Shown: positions 1-8,739, numbered from the stretch's first letter. The stretch: DNA of 64,000 nt from an uncultured delta proteobacterium (GCA_947259215.1 CAMYLJ010000019.1:1-64000), one strand, 5' to 3'. Program-made: numbers and translations. Notes: generated by a model not told the origin, from the sequence alone.

Positions 1-1634
1 ATGTAGCCGAAGCCGTATACCGCCGTCGCAAAGGCGGCCAGCACGACGCCGACGGTCACGAAGCGCCTGCGGATGCAGGCCATCACGAGCCCGCGGTAGC
101 GCTCGTAGAAGCCGCCGCCGTAGGGATCGTCGGCCTCTCCCTCCTTCTGCTTCGGCGGCTTCAGGAACATCACCCCGAGGACGGGGGTCACGGTGACCGC
201 CGTGACCCAGGAGAGGGAGAGCGAGATCAACACCACCTTGAAGAGCGAGCGGCAGTACTCGCCGGTGCCGTCGTTGGAGAGGCCGATGGCCCCGAAGGCC
301 ATCACGGCCACCGCCGTGGCGCCGAGGAGCGGCATGGAGGTCTGCCCCACCACCTCGACGGCGGCATCTTCGGCCCGCATCCCCTTCTGCTGGCGGACCA
401 TGATGCCGTCCACCACCACGATGGCGTTGTCCACCAGCATGCCGAGGGCGATCACCAGGGCGCCGAGCGAGATCCGCTCCAGCGCCACGTCCCAGGGCCC
501 CATGAAGATGAAGGTCGCGCAGATCGTGAGTCCCAGGACGAAGCCGATGATGAGGCTGCTGCGCAAGCCCATGAAGAAGACCAGCACGCCCACCACGATG
601 ACCACGGCCTCGACCAGGTTGACCAGGAACGCGTTGATGGCCGTGGTGGTGGCGGCGGACTGGAGCGAGATGATGCCGGCCTCGACGCCGAGCGGGACCT
701 GGTCCAGCAGCTCCCCGGCGCGGGCATTGACCGCGTCTCCCATCTCCACGACGTTGCCGCCCTTCACGGTCGAGATGCCGAGGCCGATGGCGCGGTGGCC
801 GTCGTAGCGGAGCAGGGTGCTGGGCGGCTCCACGTAGCCGCGGCGCACGCTCGCCACGTCGCGCAGGTAGATCTGCTGGTCGGCACCCTCCTCGCTCAGC
901 AGCAGATCCTCGAAGTCCTCGACCCTCTCGATCTCGCCGCTCGGCTGGATCGAGATGAACTCGGGTCCGACGTCCACACGCCCGGAGCTCGCAGCCAGGT
1001 TCTTGGCCTGCAGGGCCTGCTCGATGGTGGCGGGCTTGATCCCGAGCTGGGACAGGCGGTCGCGGTCGAGCTCGACGTAGACGGCCTCCTTGCGCTCGCC
1101 CCAGAAGTCGATCTTGGCCACGTCCTGCACCAGCAGGAGCTCCTTCTGGTAGAGCTTGGCCACGTCGCGCAGCTCGGCGTCGGTGTAGTCGTCTCCGTAG
1201 ATGGCGAGGAAGACGCCCCACACGTCGCCGAAGTCGTCGTTCACCACCGAGGGGCCGGCGCCCGGCGGGAGCTGCCCCTGGACGTCGCCCACCTTGCGGC
1301 GCAGCTCGTCCCAGACCTGGGGCAGGGCGAACTTGTCGTACTCGTCCTTGATGTGGGCCTTGATCTGGGAGGCGCCCCAGTAGGAGGTGGACTCGATCCA
1401 GTCGAGCTGGCCGAGCTGCTGCACCGCCTTCTCGATCTTGTCGCTGACCTCCTCCTCCACCTCGGCGGCGGTGGCGCCGGGGTAGGGCGTGTTCACCAGG
1501 CCATCCTTGATGGTGAACTCGGGGTCTTCCAGGCGGGCGAGGCCGCCGTAGGCCTGGATCCCGCCGACCAGTCCGACGAAGGTCAGGACGAGGACCGTCG
1601 TCCGGTTGTTGAGCGCCCAGGCGGCCAGGTTCAT
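1..1634 (-). CDS. RND-family efflux permease (AcrB-like), N-terminal part, cut by window edge
   Basis: The reading frame starts at the ATG at 1634 and stays open to base 1, giving about 544 residues, roughly the first half of an RND pump (usually about 1030-1050). It begins MNLAAWALNNRTTVLVLTF, the typical first transmembrane helix. It then has a porter domain with the PGATAAEVEEEV segment, and a TM4 region reading GALVIALGMLVDNAIVVVDG. The first Asp of the AcrB proton-relay pair is present and the second position is Asn, as in many RND relatives. These pumps sit in the inner membrane and use proton influx to export substrates through an adaptor and an outer-membrane channel. The start lies 2 bases after the stop of the adaptor gene, so the two are surely co-transcribed. 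Substrate cannot be told. No outer-membrane factor is seen next to it, but the operon continues outside the window. Confidence 0.9.
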   Translation of the reverse strand, partial: MNLAAWALNNRTTVLVLTFVGLVGGIQAYGGLARLEDPEFTIKDGLVNTPYPGATAAEVEEEVSDKIEKAVQQLGQLDWIESTSYWGASQIKAHIKDEYDKFALPQVWDELRRKVGDVQGQLPPGAGPSVVNDDFGDVWGVFLAIYGDDYTDAELRDVAKLYQKELLLVQDVAKIDFWGERKEAVYVELDRDRLSQLGIKPATIEQALQAKNLAASSGRVDVGPEFISIQPSGEIERVEDFEDLLLSEEGADQQIYLRDVASVRRGYVEPPSTLLRYDGHRAIGLGISTVKGGNVVEMGDAVNARAGELLDQVPLGVEAGIISLQSAATTTAINAFLVNLVEAVVIVVGVLVFFMGLRSSLIIGFVLGLTICATFIFMGPWDVALERISLGALVIALGMLVDNAIVVVDGIMVRQQKGMRAEDAAVEVVGQTSMPLLGATAVAVMAFGAIGLSNDGTGEYCRSLFKVVLISLSLSWVTAVTVTPVLGVMFLKPPKQKEGEADDPYGGGFYERYRGLVMACIRRRFVTVGVVLAAFATAVYGFGY

Positions 1635-1635
1635 G

Positions 1636-2730
1636 TCAGGGCTGCTCTGCCTGGCGCTCCCAGCGCCGGACCTGCATGCCGGGGCGGAGCTGGGACATGC
1701 CCGAGATCGCCACCGTCTCGCCGTTCTGGATGCCGCTGGTCACGATGACCTGGTCCTCGGCGAGCTCGCCCAGGGTGACGTTTCGCGACTCGACCATGCC
1801 CGTATCCGGGTCCACGATCCAGACCATGGGCTGGCTCTCCTCGTCGGCGATCACCGCGCGCGTCGGGAGAGCGACCTCCGTCACGTTCGCGAGGTCTCCC
1901 ACCTTGACCCTCACCTTGGCGGTCATGCCCGGGAGCACCACGATGTTTTCGGGCTGCTGGAACCGGAAGGTGGCCTCGAAGGTGCGGGTCGTCGGGTCGG
2001 CGGTGGTGGCCATCTCCTTCAGGCGGGCCGGGAAGACGTCGTCCGGGAGCGAGGTCACGATCACCTGCGGGTCGAGCCGTTCGTTCACCTCGTCGTAGTC
2101 GTCCCGCGACGGGCGCCGCCCGGCCATGTCCCGCTCCGGCACCGACACCTTGATCTCGAGCATGCTGTCGTCCTCGAAGATCAGCACGGGCTCCTTGGCC
2201 TGCACGTTGGCGAAGTCCTCCACCAGCTTGCGCGACATGATGCCGTCGAAGGGTGCGCGCAGGATGGTGTCATCGAGGGCCTTCTGCTGGATCTTCACCT
2301 CGGCCGCCGCGACGTCGACCTGCGCCTGGGCGTCGTTCAGGTCCTGGTCGGAGACCGCTCCGGTCTTGTGCGCCTGGCGGATCCGCCCCACGTAGGTCCG
2401 GCGGTTGCGCTCCGCAGCCTTCGCCTGCTCGAGCTGGTTCTCGTAGTCGCGCGGGTCGAGCCGCGCGAGGACCTCGCCCTGCTTGACGCGCTGCCCTTCT
2501 TTGTAGACGAACTCGGTGATGCGCCCCTGCACCTCGAAAGCCATGTCGGCCTGCTGGATGGCCTTGAGCCGACCCGGGTACTCGCGGGTGCCGGTCAGGC
2601 CACCGCCGATGGTCAGCATCTTGATCGGCCGCACCACGGGCTCGGGCGGCGGCGGCTCCTCGGAGCAGCCGAGGCCGCCTGCGGCCAGGGCCAGCGCGGC
2701 GGCGGCGGCAGTCGCGTGCATTCGTCTCAT
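1636..2730 (-). CDS. RND efflux periplasmic adaptor (HlyD/AcrA family)
   Basis: This is a membrane-fusion protein of about 364 residues that would bridge the RND permease encoded directly downstream and an outer-membrane channel. An Ala-rich signal segment ends at GGLGC, a possible lipobox, so the protein may be lipid-anchored. The barrel-sandwich (lipoyl) half reads MAFEVQGRITEFVYKEGQRVKQGEVLARLD. A coiled-coil hairpin follows, then the returning half (LRAPFDGIMSRKLVEDFANV) and beta-barrel and membrane-proximal domains. The ATG at 2730 is preferred over an ATG at 2763 because GGAGG lies 9 bases upstream and the upstream option precedes the signal with a charged extension. The stop is 1 base from the permease ATG. 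Confidence 0.88.
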   Translation of the reverse strand: MRRMHATAAAAALALAAGGLGCSEEPPPPEPVVRPIKMLTIGGGLTGTREYPGRLKAIQQADMAFEVQGRITEFVYKEGQRVKQGEVLARLDPRDYENQLEQAKAAERNRRTYVGRIRQAHKTGAVSDQDLNDAQAQVDVAAAEVKIQQKALDDTILRAPFDGIMSRKLVEDFANVQAKEPVLIFEDDSMLEIKVSVPERDMAGRRPSRDDYDEVNERLDPQVIVTSLPDDVFPARLKEMATTADPTTRTFEATFRFQQPENIVVLPGMTAKVRVKVGDLANVTEVALPTRAVIADEESQPMVWIVDPDTGMVESRNVTLGELAEDQVIVTSGIQNGETVAISGMSQLRPGMQVRRWERQAEQP

Positions 2731-2759
2731 CCGGGGGAACCTCCGCGGGGGGGACGTTA

Positions 2760-3245
2760 TCACGATCCTTCGGGGATCCGGTACATGGGCGGGCGCCGGC
2801 GCACGGATTCCAGCAGGCCGAGGTCTCCCGTCTCGAGCTCGTAGCCCTGGGGGTGCGGCGGGCGCGGCTCCATGCCCAGGCGCTGGAGGACGCGGGGATC
2901 CTGGTAGTAGCCGACGTAGGTATGGAAGACGAGTCCCGGCAGGAAGGCCGGCTGCGTCGCGGCCAGCTCGTCCAGCAGCTCGAGCCTCACGTCGCCGGGC
3001 AGCCTCGCGAAGTCCGGCGAGCCTCGCCCCGCGGCCCGCTCGGCCAGGGCGGCGAGCCCCTGCACGACGGCCGGTCGCAGGTCGGGCGTCCTGCGCATGG
3101 CCGCGTCGATGGCGGCGGCCAGGCCGAGAGCTCCCGCGCCCGGAAGCCGGCCGTCGGGGCTCGGCGGGATGATCTCGTCCAGGACGCCCGTCAGGGTGCG
3201 GGTCTCGTCGGGGGAGAGGCCGGGGGGCGCGCTGGGGTCGTTCAT
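2760..3245 (-). CDS. Gluconate 2-dehydrogenase subunit 3-like protein
   Basis: A 161-residue protein starting MNDPSAPPGLSPDETRTL. The opening LTGVLDEIIPPSPDGRLPGAGALG and the closing FHTYVGYYQDPRVLQRLGMEPRPPHPQGYEL match the gluconate 2-dehydrogenase subunit 3 family. That family partners FAD-dependent GMC dehydrogenases. Unlike the second copy in this window (23774-24382), it shows no signal peptide. It starts 8 bases after the stop of the GMC gene, so the two should be made together and probably form a complex. The true substrate is unknown; related pairs oxidise sugars, sterols or alcohols. Confidence 0.8.
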   Translation of the reverse strand: MNDPSAPPGLSPDETRTLTGVLDEIIPPSPDGRLPGAGALGLAAAIDAAMRRTPDLRPAVVQGLAALAERAAGRGSPDFARLPGDVRLELLDELAATQPAFLPGLVFHTYVGYYQDPRVLQRLGMEPRPPHPQGYELETGDLGLLESVRRRPPMYRIPEGS

Positions 3246-3253
3246 GGGCTCGC

Positions 3254-4858
3254 TCAGTCGAACAAGTTGCTGAGGTTCTTCTTGATCCGGTCGGCGATGT
3301 ACAGCGCCAGCGCCTGGATGGTGTTGGTGGGGTTCACGCCCGCGGACGTGACGAAGATGCTCCCGTCGACGATGAAGAGGTTGCGCACGTCGTGGCAGCG
3401 GCCCCAGTCGTTCACCACGGAGCGCTCCGGGTCTGTCCCCATGCGCGCCGTCCCCATCAGGTGCCAGCCCGCCACGCCGAGGGGCGCCTCGGCGAAGGTC
3501 GCGTGGGCTCCGGAGGCCTCGAGCACCTCCTTGCCGCGGGCCACGGCGTGGTCGAGCATCGCGCGGCTGTTGTCGCTCAGCGTGTAGTCGATCTTCGGAG
3601 CGGGGATGCCGTTGCCGTCGACGAGGTCCGGGTCGAGGGTCACGCGGTTGTGCTGCTCCGGAAGGTCCTCGCAGATGGCCACCATGCCGGCGGTGCGGTC
3701 GAAGAGCCGGCCGTAGGCCGCGTGGTGGCCGGCGCCCCAGGGGATCTGGCCGGACGACATGCCCCAGAGCGCGGTCGAGAGCGGCGCGATGCCGCGCAGC
3801 GTCTCGAACGAGTAGCCGCGCAGGAAGCCCCGCGCGGCGTCGGTCTCGTAGAACTCCTGGCTGATCAGGCAGCAGCCCGTCGGTCCCTTGTAGCCCTCCA
3901 GGGGCTCGTCGAAGACGCCGGTCACCATGGCGTAGGGGTGGAACATCAGGTTGCGGCCCACCAGGCCGCTGCGGTTGGCGAGCCCGTCGGGGAAGAGCGC
4001 GGAGCGCGAGTTCAGGAGCAGCCGCGGGGTGCCGACGCCGTTGCAGGCCAGCACCACGATCTCGGCGCGCTGGTGGTGCTCGACACCGTCGGCGTCGTAG
4101 TAGATCACGCCGTCCGCCATGCCGTCTTCGGACACGCTGATCTCGCGCACGCGGCAGCGGGTCTTCAGGTGGACGCCGCTGCGGACCGCCAGCGGCCAGT
4201 AGGTGACGTCGGTGCTGCCCTTGGCGCCCTGGGCGCAGCCCATGATGCAGGGCCCGAGGTTGATGCAGGGCGCGCGGCCCTCGTACTCGCGCGTCGCGAT
4301 GGCGCTGTCCGAGGGCCAGCAGTGCCAGCCGAGCCGGTTGAAGCCGCGCAGCAGGGTCTCTCCGAGCGTGCCGAGGGGGACCGGCGGCAGCGGCGGCTCC
4401 TTCGGCGGGTAGGCCGGGTCGCCCGCCAGGCCCGCCACGCCCATCATGCGCGCGTTCTGGTCGTAGTAGGGCTCGAGCGTCGCGTAGTCGAGCGGCCAGT
4501 CGTCGCCGACGCCGTCCAGGCTGCGCGTGCGGAAGTCTCCCGGGTGGAAGCGCGGGAAGTGGGCGGCGTAGAGGATGGTGCTGCCGCCCACCGCGTTGAA
4601 GTTGGAGACGGCGATCGGCGAGTCGGCCTCGTTGATCGGGTAGTCCTCGGGGCGCCCGCGGCCGTTCGGGCTCAGGCCGAAATCGCCGAAGCGGCGCATC
4701 TCCCAGTGCATGCCCGTGGTGGGGTAGCTGGCCGGGTCGATCCAGTCGCCCTGCTCGAGGCACAGGATGTTCATCCGCGTCTCGGCCAGGCTCCAGGCCA
4801 GCGCGGCGCCGGAAGCGCCGGCTCCGACGATCAGGACGTCGACGGGGGTGTCGGACAT
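3254..4858 (-). CDS. GMC-family FAD-dependent oxidoreductase
   Basis: A 534-residue flavoprotein. The FAD dinucleotide-binding motif VGAGASG is at residues 11-17 and is followed by LCLEQGDW, the ribose-binding acidic end of beta-2. A GGSTILYAAHFPRF segment covers the flavin region. Near the C-terminus GWHLMGTARMG and GVNPTNTIQALALYIADR supply the conserved His and Asn of the GMC active site. The protein would oxidise an alcohol, sugar or sterol hydroxyl and pass electrons on. It has no visible signal peptide. The neighbouring subunit-3-like gene 8 bases downstream suggests a dehydrogenase complex rather than an oxygen-using oxidase. Confidence 0.9.
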   Translation of the reverse strand: MSDTPVDVLIVGAGASGAALAWSLAETRMNILCLEQGDWIDPASYPTTGMHWEMRRFGDFGLSPNGRGRPEDYPINEADSPIAVSNFNAVGGSTILYAAHFPRFHPGDFRTRSLDGVGDDWPLDYATLEPYYDQNARMMGVAGLAGDPAYPPKEPPLPPVPLGTLGETLLRGFNRLGWHCWPSDSAIATREYEGRAPCINLGPCIMGCAQGAKGSTDVTYWPLAVRSGVHLKTRCRVREISVSEDGMADGVIYYDADGVEHHQRAEIVVLACNGVGTPRLLLNSRSALFPDGLANRSGLVGRNLMFHPYAMVTGVFDEPLEGYKGPTGCCLISQEFYETDAARGFLRGYSFETLRGIAPLSTALWGMSSGQIPWGAGHHAAYGRLFDRTAGMVAICEDLPEQHNRVTLDPDLVDGNGIPAPKIDYTLSDNSRAMLDHAVARGKEVLEASGAHATFAEAPLGVAGWHLMGTARMGTDPERSVVNDWGRCHDVRNLFIVDGSIFVTSAGVNPTNTIQALALYIADRIKKNLSNLFD

Positions 4859-4874
4859 GGAGATGGGCGCGAGG

Positions 4875-5210
4875 CTAGCGGGTTCGGACCGCGGTGCCTT
4901 CCACGCGCAGGCACACGCGGTTGTAGAGGAGCGTCACGAGCTGATACCAGGAGAAGGTCGCGTCCACCAGGGCGTCGGCGCCCTCGGCCTGGGCCAGGGC
5001 GGCGTCGATCACGGCGTCGCCCGTCGGGTTCGTGTTCCCGATCGGGAAGAACAGGACGGAGGTCGCGCAGTCGCTGCCTTCGACCTTCTCCGCCACTACG
5101 GGGAATTTCTTCTCGACCTTGCGATGCGAGGCGATCGTCAGGTCACCGACGCGGGTGCTGCAACCCAGCGTGACGGCCAGCAGCAGCAGCAGCGGGACCA
5201 GCGACCTCAT
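4875..5210 (-). CDS. Small lipoprotein, paralogue of its upstream neighbour
   Basis: A 111-residue protein whose hydrophobic leader ends LAVTLGCSTRVG, a likely lipoprotein signal with the lipidated Cys at about residue 17. The mature part carries VEGSDCATSVLFFPIG, then GDAVIDAALAQAEGADALVDATF and YNRVCLRVEG. The pattern (small lipoprotein; a Cys within EG.DC; a G(D/N)..I..AL stretch; a final CLRVxG strand) also runs through the gene just upstream, so they look like a tandem duplication. It faintly recalls TRL-like small lipoproteins, but function is unknown. The start codon overlaps the preceding stop (ATGA), which suggests translational coupling. Confidence 0.75.
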   Translation of the reverse strand: MRSLVPLLLLLAVTLGCSTRVGDLTIASHRKVEKKFPVVAEKVEGSDCATSVLFFPIGNTNPTGDAVIDAALAQAEGADALVDATFSWYQLVTLLYNRVCLRVEGTAVRTR

Positions 5211-5560
5211 TGCAGCGTCCCCAGGTCGCCCGTCACGCGCAGGCACTCCTTGCTGTAGAGGATCGTGTAGGTGATGTCGCTGTAGAGGACGACGTCGGTC
5301 AGCACGTTGCCCTCCTTCGCCCCCTGCATCGCGTCCTCCATCGCGTCCTCGACCCGGGGCGTCATGTCCCGTGACGTCGGGATCAGGCCGAGCGCGCGAA
5401 AGACGCAGCTCTGGCCCTCTACGTCCCGCTTGACGAGCTTCGGCTCGACGTCGATGTCCTGGTTGGACACGAGCGGGAGGACGGCCGCCTCGTAGCTGCA
5501 CCCGGCCGCGAATGCGGCCAGCATCAAAAGGGCTCCAGTCTTCGCCAGCATGGCACGCAT
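5207..5560 (-). CDS. Small lipoprotein, first of a tandem paralogous pair
   Basis: A 117-residue protein with a clear lipoprotein signal, LLMLAAFAAGCSYE. The mature region contains VEGQSCVFRALGLIPTS, VEDAMEDAMQGAKEGNVLTDV and YSKECLRVTG. These align in order with VEGSDC, GDAVIDAALAQAEGADALVDA and YNRVCLRVEG in the next gene. Two Cys residues lie at equivalent places and could form a disulfide. No function is recognised. It overlaps its downstream paralogue by four bases, so both are probably made in fixed ratio and may form a heteromer in the envelope. Confidence 0.75.
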   Translation of the reverse strand: MRAMLAKTGALLMLAAFAAGCSYEAAVLPLVSNQDIDVEPKLVKRDVEGQSCVFRALGLIPTSRDMTPRVEDAMEDAMQGAKEGNVLTDVVLYSDITYTILYSKECLRVTGDLGTLQ

Positions 5561-5617
5561 GCTACCACCCCCGCGCGCCGCGCGCGCCGATGCGAGCGCG
5601 ATTTCGTCGTCGGCGCC

Positions 5618-6058
5618 TCACGGGAGCGCCCCGGCGTAGCCAGCCGCGATCTCCCGGCGGGCGCCCGGGTCGCCCCGGAAGACGTCGTCGACGAATCGCT
5701 CCGTACCGGCCGGGTCGATGCCGCCGCGGCGCAGGCCGACCCCGATGTAGCGGTAGGTGAGCGGCTCGCCCTCCCAGTGGTTGACGCCGTGCGAGCCGGC
5801 GATCCGGCCGATCTCGCGCAGGAAGGGCTCGGGCTCCGCGGACCCGGACTCGACGAACGCCACCGTCGCGCTGGTCACGTCCTGGGCGTACTGGGCGTCC
5901 GCCGCTGCCGCCGAGGACGAGCTGGCCGAGAGCGAGACCGAGATCGAGGAGATGGAGCCCGAGCTGTCGGAGAAGGAGCGGCAGGCGCTCTGCGCGAGGC
6001 CGGTACCCAGGATCGCGGCCACGAGCACGGCGGTGTGCCAGGAGCGGGGGGGCAGCAA
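5618..6058 (-). CDS. Putative lipoprotein with Ser-rich linker
   Basis: A 146-residue exported protein. A hydrophobic leader ends LAQSACRSF, so Cys26 is the likely lipidation site. A strongly Ser-rich linker (about residues 28-52) follows. The C-terminal part contains YAQDV, a PFLREIGRIAGSHGVNHWEGEPLTY stretch and YIGVGLRRGGI. The Ser-rich tail after Cys plus the (G)x.xWE and GxGL elements match a small putative-lipoprotein family that I recall from deltaproteobacteria and related groups. No biochemical role is known to me. It is transcribed away from the FABP-like gene, sharing a 59-base intergenic region. Confidence 0.7.
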   Translation of the reverse strand: MLPPRSWHTAVLVAAILGTGLAQSACRSFSDSSGSISSISVSLSASSSSAAAADAQYAQDVTSATVAFVESGSAEPEPFLREIGRIAGSHGVNHWEGEPLTYRYIGVGLRRGGIDPAGTERFVDDVFRGDPGARREIAAGYAGALP

Positions 6059-6117
6059 CGGGACTCCTCCGTTTGCGAGGTCTCGCCTACGCTACAGCAT
6101 CCCGCGGCATCCGCGGT

Positions 6118-6711
6118 ATGGGGAAGGCCGCAAAGAGATCCGAGGTAGGCGTGGACGAGGAGATTCTGCGACATCTTGGCCCCCTGGCGCCCCTGGCGGG
6201 CACCTGGGAGGGCGAGAAGGGCCAGGACGTGGCGCCGGCCGACGACCGCGGCACGGAGCACAACGCTTTCCGCGAGCGCATCAGCTTCGATCCCTGCGGC
6301 CCGGTCGAGAACCACGAGCAGGTCCTCTACGCGCTGCGGTACGGGACCACGGCCTGGCGCATCGGTGAGGGCGAGCCCTTCCACGAGGAGACGGGCATCT
6401 GGCTCTGGGACGCCGACCGGAAGCTCGTGATGCGCGCCTTCGTCGTTCCGAGGGGCGTCACCGTTCTGGCCGGCGGCCAGGCTGAGCCGGACGCCAGGAG
6501 CTTCCGCATGGCTGCGGACGTGGGTTCCGAGACCTTCGGGATCTGCTCCAACCCGTTCCTCGACGAGGAGTTCAAGACCGTCCGCTACGAGCTGGAGGTC
6601 ACCATCCACGACGAAGGCTCGTTCACCTACGCCGAGGACACCCAGCTCCTCATGAAGGGCAAGCCCGACCTCTTCCACCACACCGACACCAACACCCTCC
6701 ACCGCATCTAG
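6118..6711 (+). CDS. FABP-like beta-barrel (heme-binding/nitrobindin-type) protein
   Basis: A 197-residue cytoplasmic protein that starts MGKAAKRSEVG. The segment LAPLAGTWEGEKGQD is the GxWxGxG-type opening of the bacterial fatty-acid-binding-protein-like barrel. Alternating strands follow (FRERISFDPCGPVENHEQVLYALRY; HEETGIWLWD; KLVMRAFVVPRGVTVLAGG), ending DTQLLMKGKPDLFHHTDTNTLHRI. Relatives include THAP4-like nitrobindins that bind heme through a C-terminal His; His-rich FHHTDTNTLH is a candidate. The ligand here is not known. An ATG further upstream (6073) is possible, but the extra residues look unlike the family. Confidence 0.72.
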   Translation: MGKAAKRSEVGVDEEILRHLGPLAPLAGTWEGEKGQDVAPADDRGTEHNAFRERISFDPCGPVENHEQVLYALRYGTTAWRIGEGEPFHEETGIWLWDADRKLVMRAFVVPRGVTVLAGGQAEPDARSFRMAADVGSETFGICSNPFLDEEFKTVRYELEVTIHDEGSFTYAEDTQLLMKGKPDLFHHTDTNTLHRI

Positions 6712-6735
6712 CAGGCAGCGAGGAACGTCCCCGCT

Positions 6736-7308
6736 TCAGGAGAGGATCAAGTCGAGGCGGCGGCGGGTGAAGCGGAGGCGGCGCTTCAGGGGGTCCTTGA
6801 CGAGCGAGCTGATCTCGCCGAGCAGGTAGAAGTAGAAGAGGCGGGCGCGCAGCTCGACCTCCAGGCCGCGGAAGCCGATCTGGCGCAGGAGATCGGTCAG
6901 GAAGGCCAGGCGCGCGGCGTCTACCCGCCGCACGCGCCGCGCGGGTACCCGATCGAAGGAGGCCCACGCGCGCACGGCCAGCTCCGTTTCGAGGAGCTGG
7001 CCGGGCTCGCTCTCCCGCACCACGCGCTCGGCCAGCGCCCGCAGCTGGGCCTTCGGGCCTCCCGGAAGCGCCCGGACCTGCTCGATGATGTCCGAGGTGG
7101 AGGGGGCCTCCCAGGCGGTCAGCACTGCGTCCACCAGGTCCTCGCGGTCCCGGAAGTGCCAGTAGAAGCTGCCCTTGGTGACGCGGAGCCGGTCGGCAAG
7201 GCGTTCGATCCGCAGCCCGTCGGGCCCGTCGCGGCCGAGCGCGGCGAGCCCGGCCTCGACCCAGTCGGAGCGGGCCAGGGGCGAGCGAGCGCGGCGGGCG
7301 GCGGACAT
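6736..7308 (-). CDS. TetR-family transcriptional regulator
   Basis: A 190-residue regulator. The N-terminal helix-turn-helix reads GLRIERLADRLRVTKGSFYWHFRDREDLVDAVL (about residues 31-63), a textbook TetR DNA-binding segment. The C-terminal all-helical part (residues 70-190) would bind a ligand and dimerise. It is divergent from the metallo-beta-lactamase-fold gene with 82 bases between starts. That gap contains an imperfect 18-bp palindrome (7333-7350) that could be its operator. It therefore most likely represses itself and the 7391-8692 gene, though a role on the CusCBA-like operon further on cannot be excluded. Confidence 0.88.
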   Translation of the reverse strand: MSAARRARSPLARSDWVEAGLAALGRDGPDGLRIERLADRLRVTKGSFYWHFRDREDLVDAVLTAWEAPSTSDIIEQVRALPGGPKAQLRALAERVVRESEPGQLLETELAVRAWASFDRVPARRVRRVDAARLAFLTDLLRQIGFRGLEVELRARLFYFYLLGEISSLVKDPLKRRLRFTRRRLDLILS

Positions 7309-7332
7309 GGCGTCCTCCCAAGATCGACCTCA

Positions 7333-7350
7333 CCATACGCTAGGGTACGG
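7333..7350. promoter_or_regulatory. Candidate TetR operator palindrome
   Basis: The 18 bases CCATACGCTAGGGTACGG match their own reverse complement at 14 of 18 positions, centred on CTAG, with TAC and GTA arms. The site lies 24 bases upstream of the regulator's start and 40 bases upstream of the divergent start, a usual place for a TetR dimer site. This is inference from symmetry and position only. Confidence 0.45.
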
Positions 7351-7390
7351 CACGACGCGAGGCCGGAATACGGCCTCTGAGGGGGCACGC

Positions 7391-8692
7391 ATGAGCGCAC
7401 GAGCACGACGGATCTTCACGACATCGATCGCAATCCTGGCGGGCACCGCGATGGTGGCGCTGGCCGCCTTCTTCCTGGACGTGGACGTCCGGGTTCGGGC
7501 CGGGCACGCGGCCGACGCGGGGCCGAAGGAGTGGTCGCGCACCCAGCCCTTCCCGACCCACGACGTCTACTACCCCGGCACCGAGGCCCTGGCCCCCGAC
7601 GAGATGCGCGTCGTCGCTTGCGGCACCGGGATGCCCCAGCCGCGCCTGAAGCAGGCCGCGGCCTGCTTCCTGGTCGAGCTCGGAAACGGTGACAAGTTCA
7701 TCTTCGACATGGGCGAGGGCTCGTTCGAGCGCATCATGTCGCTCGGCATTCCGCTCGACCAGCTCGACAAGGTCTTCCTCGGCCACCTGCACCTGGATCA
7801 CGCGGGCGACTTCCCGGCCTTCTATTTCACGGGGCCCGTCAACAACCGCCTGACTCCGCTGCGCGTCTGGGGGCCGAGCGGCGTTCGGCCCGAGTGGGGC
7901 ACGAAGACCTGGGCCGCCAAGATGCAGGAGCAGTGGGCCTGGGAGAAAGCCGGACGGGGCAGCGCGGTCGACCCGCGCGGGCTCGCGCTGGAGGTGAACG
8001 AGTTCGATTGGACCGCCGTCAACAACGTCATCTACGACGAGAACGGCGTCGTGATCCGCACGCTGCCCGCGATCCACCTCGATCAGTCCGTGAGCTTCAT
8101 CCTGGATTGGAAGGGTCTTCGCTTCGCCTTTTCCAGCGACACGCTCCCCAACAAGTGGTGGCGCGAGCACGCCACGAACGCCGACCTCTCGATCCACGAG
8201 TGCTTCATCCCGCCGCAGCTGATGATGGCGCGCTACGGGATGGCGCCGTCCGAAGCTGTGTACGTGGGCACCCAGGGTCACACCGCGGCCCAGGCGTTCG
8301 GCAAGATCATGTCGCTCACGAAGCCGCGCCACGCCGTCTGCTACCACTTCCAGAACGACTTCGACACGGCGCCCGTCGTCCTCGGCGAGATTCGCAAGAC
8401 CTACGACGGTCCGCTCGATCTGGCCGAGGACTTCATGACCTGGAACGTGACGAAGGACCGCATCCGCTCGCGCATGGGCGTCCCCAACCACGACGCCTTC
8501 CCGGCGCCGGTGCAGCGCGCGAAGCAGCCGCCGGACTCCATGAATGCCTACCAGTGGACGGAGTTCAGCCTCTCCGGCGTGGAGCCGGAGTCGGCCCGGG
8601 TGACCAACGAGCTGATCCAGGCCTTCAACGAGCGCAACGGCACAAACATCAAACCCGGGATCACGGGTCTCCCCTTCCGAAAGCAGCCCTGA
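7391..8692 (+). CDS. MBL-fold metallohydrolase, GntH-like
   Basis: A 433-residue metallo-beta-lactamase-fold enzyme with an N-terminal hydrophobic segment (residues about 8-27), so it is probably membrane-anchored or exported. DEMRVVACGTGMPQPRLKQAAACFLVELGNGDKFIFDMGEGSFERI opens the fold. GHLHLDHAGD is the zinc-binding HxHxDH motif. LPAIHLDQSVSF and the late CYHFQND supply further metal ligands. The layout strongly resembles proteins annotated as GntH, named after guanitoxin biosynthesis but widespread in bacteria with no such pathway. The substrate here is unknown. The ATG at 7391 was chosen because it begins the signal-like segment. Confidence 0.82.
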   Translation: MSARARRIFTTSIAILAGTAMVALAAFFLDVDVRVRAGHAADAGPKEWSRTQPFPTHDVYYPGTEALAPDEMRVVACGTGMPQPRLKQAAACFLVELGNGDKFIFDMGEGSFERIMSLGIPLDQLDKVFLGHLHLDHAGDFPAFYFTGPVNNRLTPLRVWGPSGVRPEWGTKTWAAKMQEQWAWEKAGRGSAVDPRGLALEVNEFDWTAVNNVIYDENGVVIRTLPAIHLDQSVSFILDWKGLRFAFSSDTLPNKWWREHATNADLSIHECFIPPQLMMARYGMAPSEAVYVGTQGHTAAQAFGKIMSLTKPRHAVCYHFQNDFDTAPVVLGEIRKTYDGPLDLAEDFMTWNVTKDRIRSRMGVPNHDAFPAPVQRAKQPPDSMNAYQWTEFSLSGVEPESARVTNELIQAFNERNGTNIKPGITGLPFRKQP

Positions 8693-8719
8693 GCCGCCGC
8701 ATCCGGTCTACCCTGGACT

Positions 8720-8739
8720 CCGACCGCCGGACCGGTCGG
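8720..8739. promoter_or_regulatory. Perfect inverted repeat just before the CusC-like start
   Basis: CCGACCG, six bases, CGGTCGG: a perfect 7-bp hairpin touching the Shine-Dalgarno (GGAAGGAG, 8738-8745) of the outer-membrane factor gene. It may be an operator, an RNA hairpin that modulates translation, or a weak terminator for the gene ending at 8692. No T-tract follows, which argues against a plain terminator. Confidence 0.4.
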
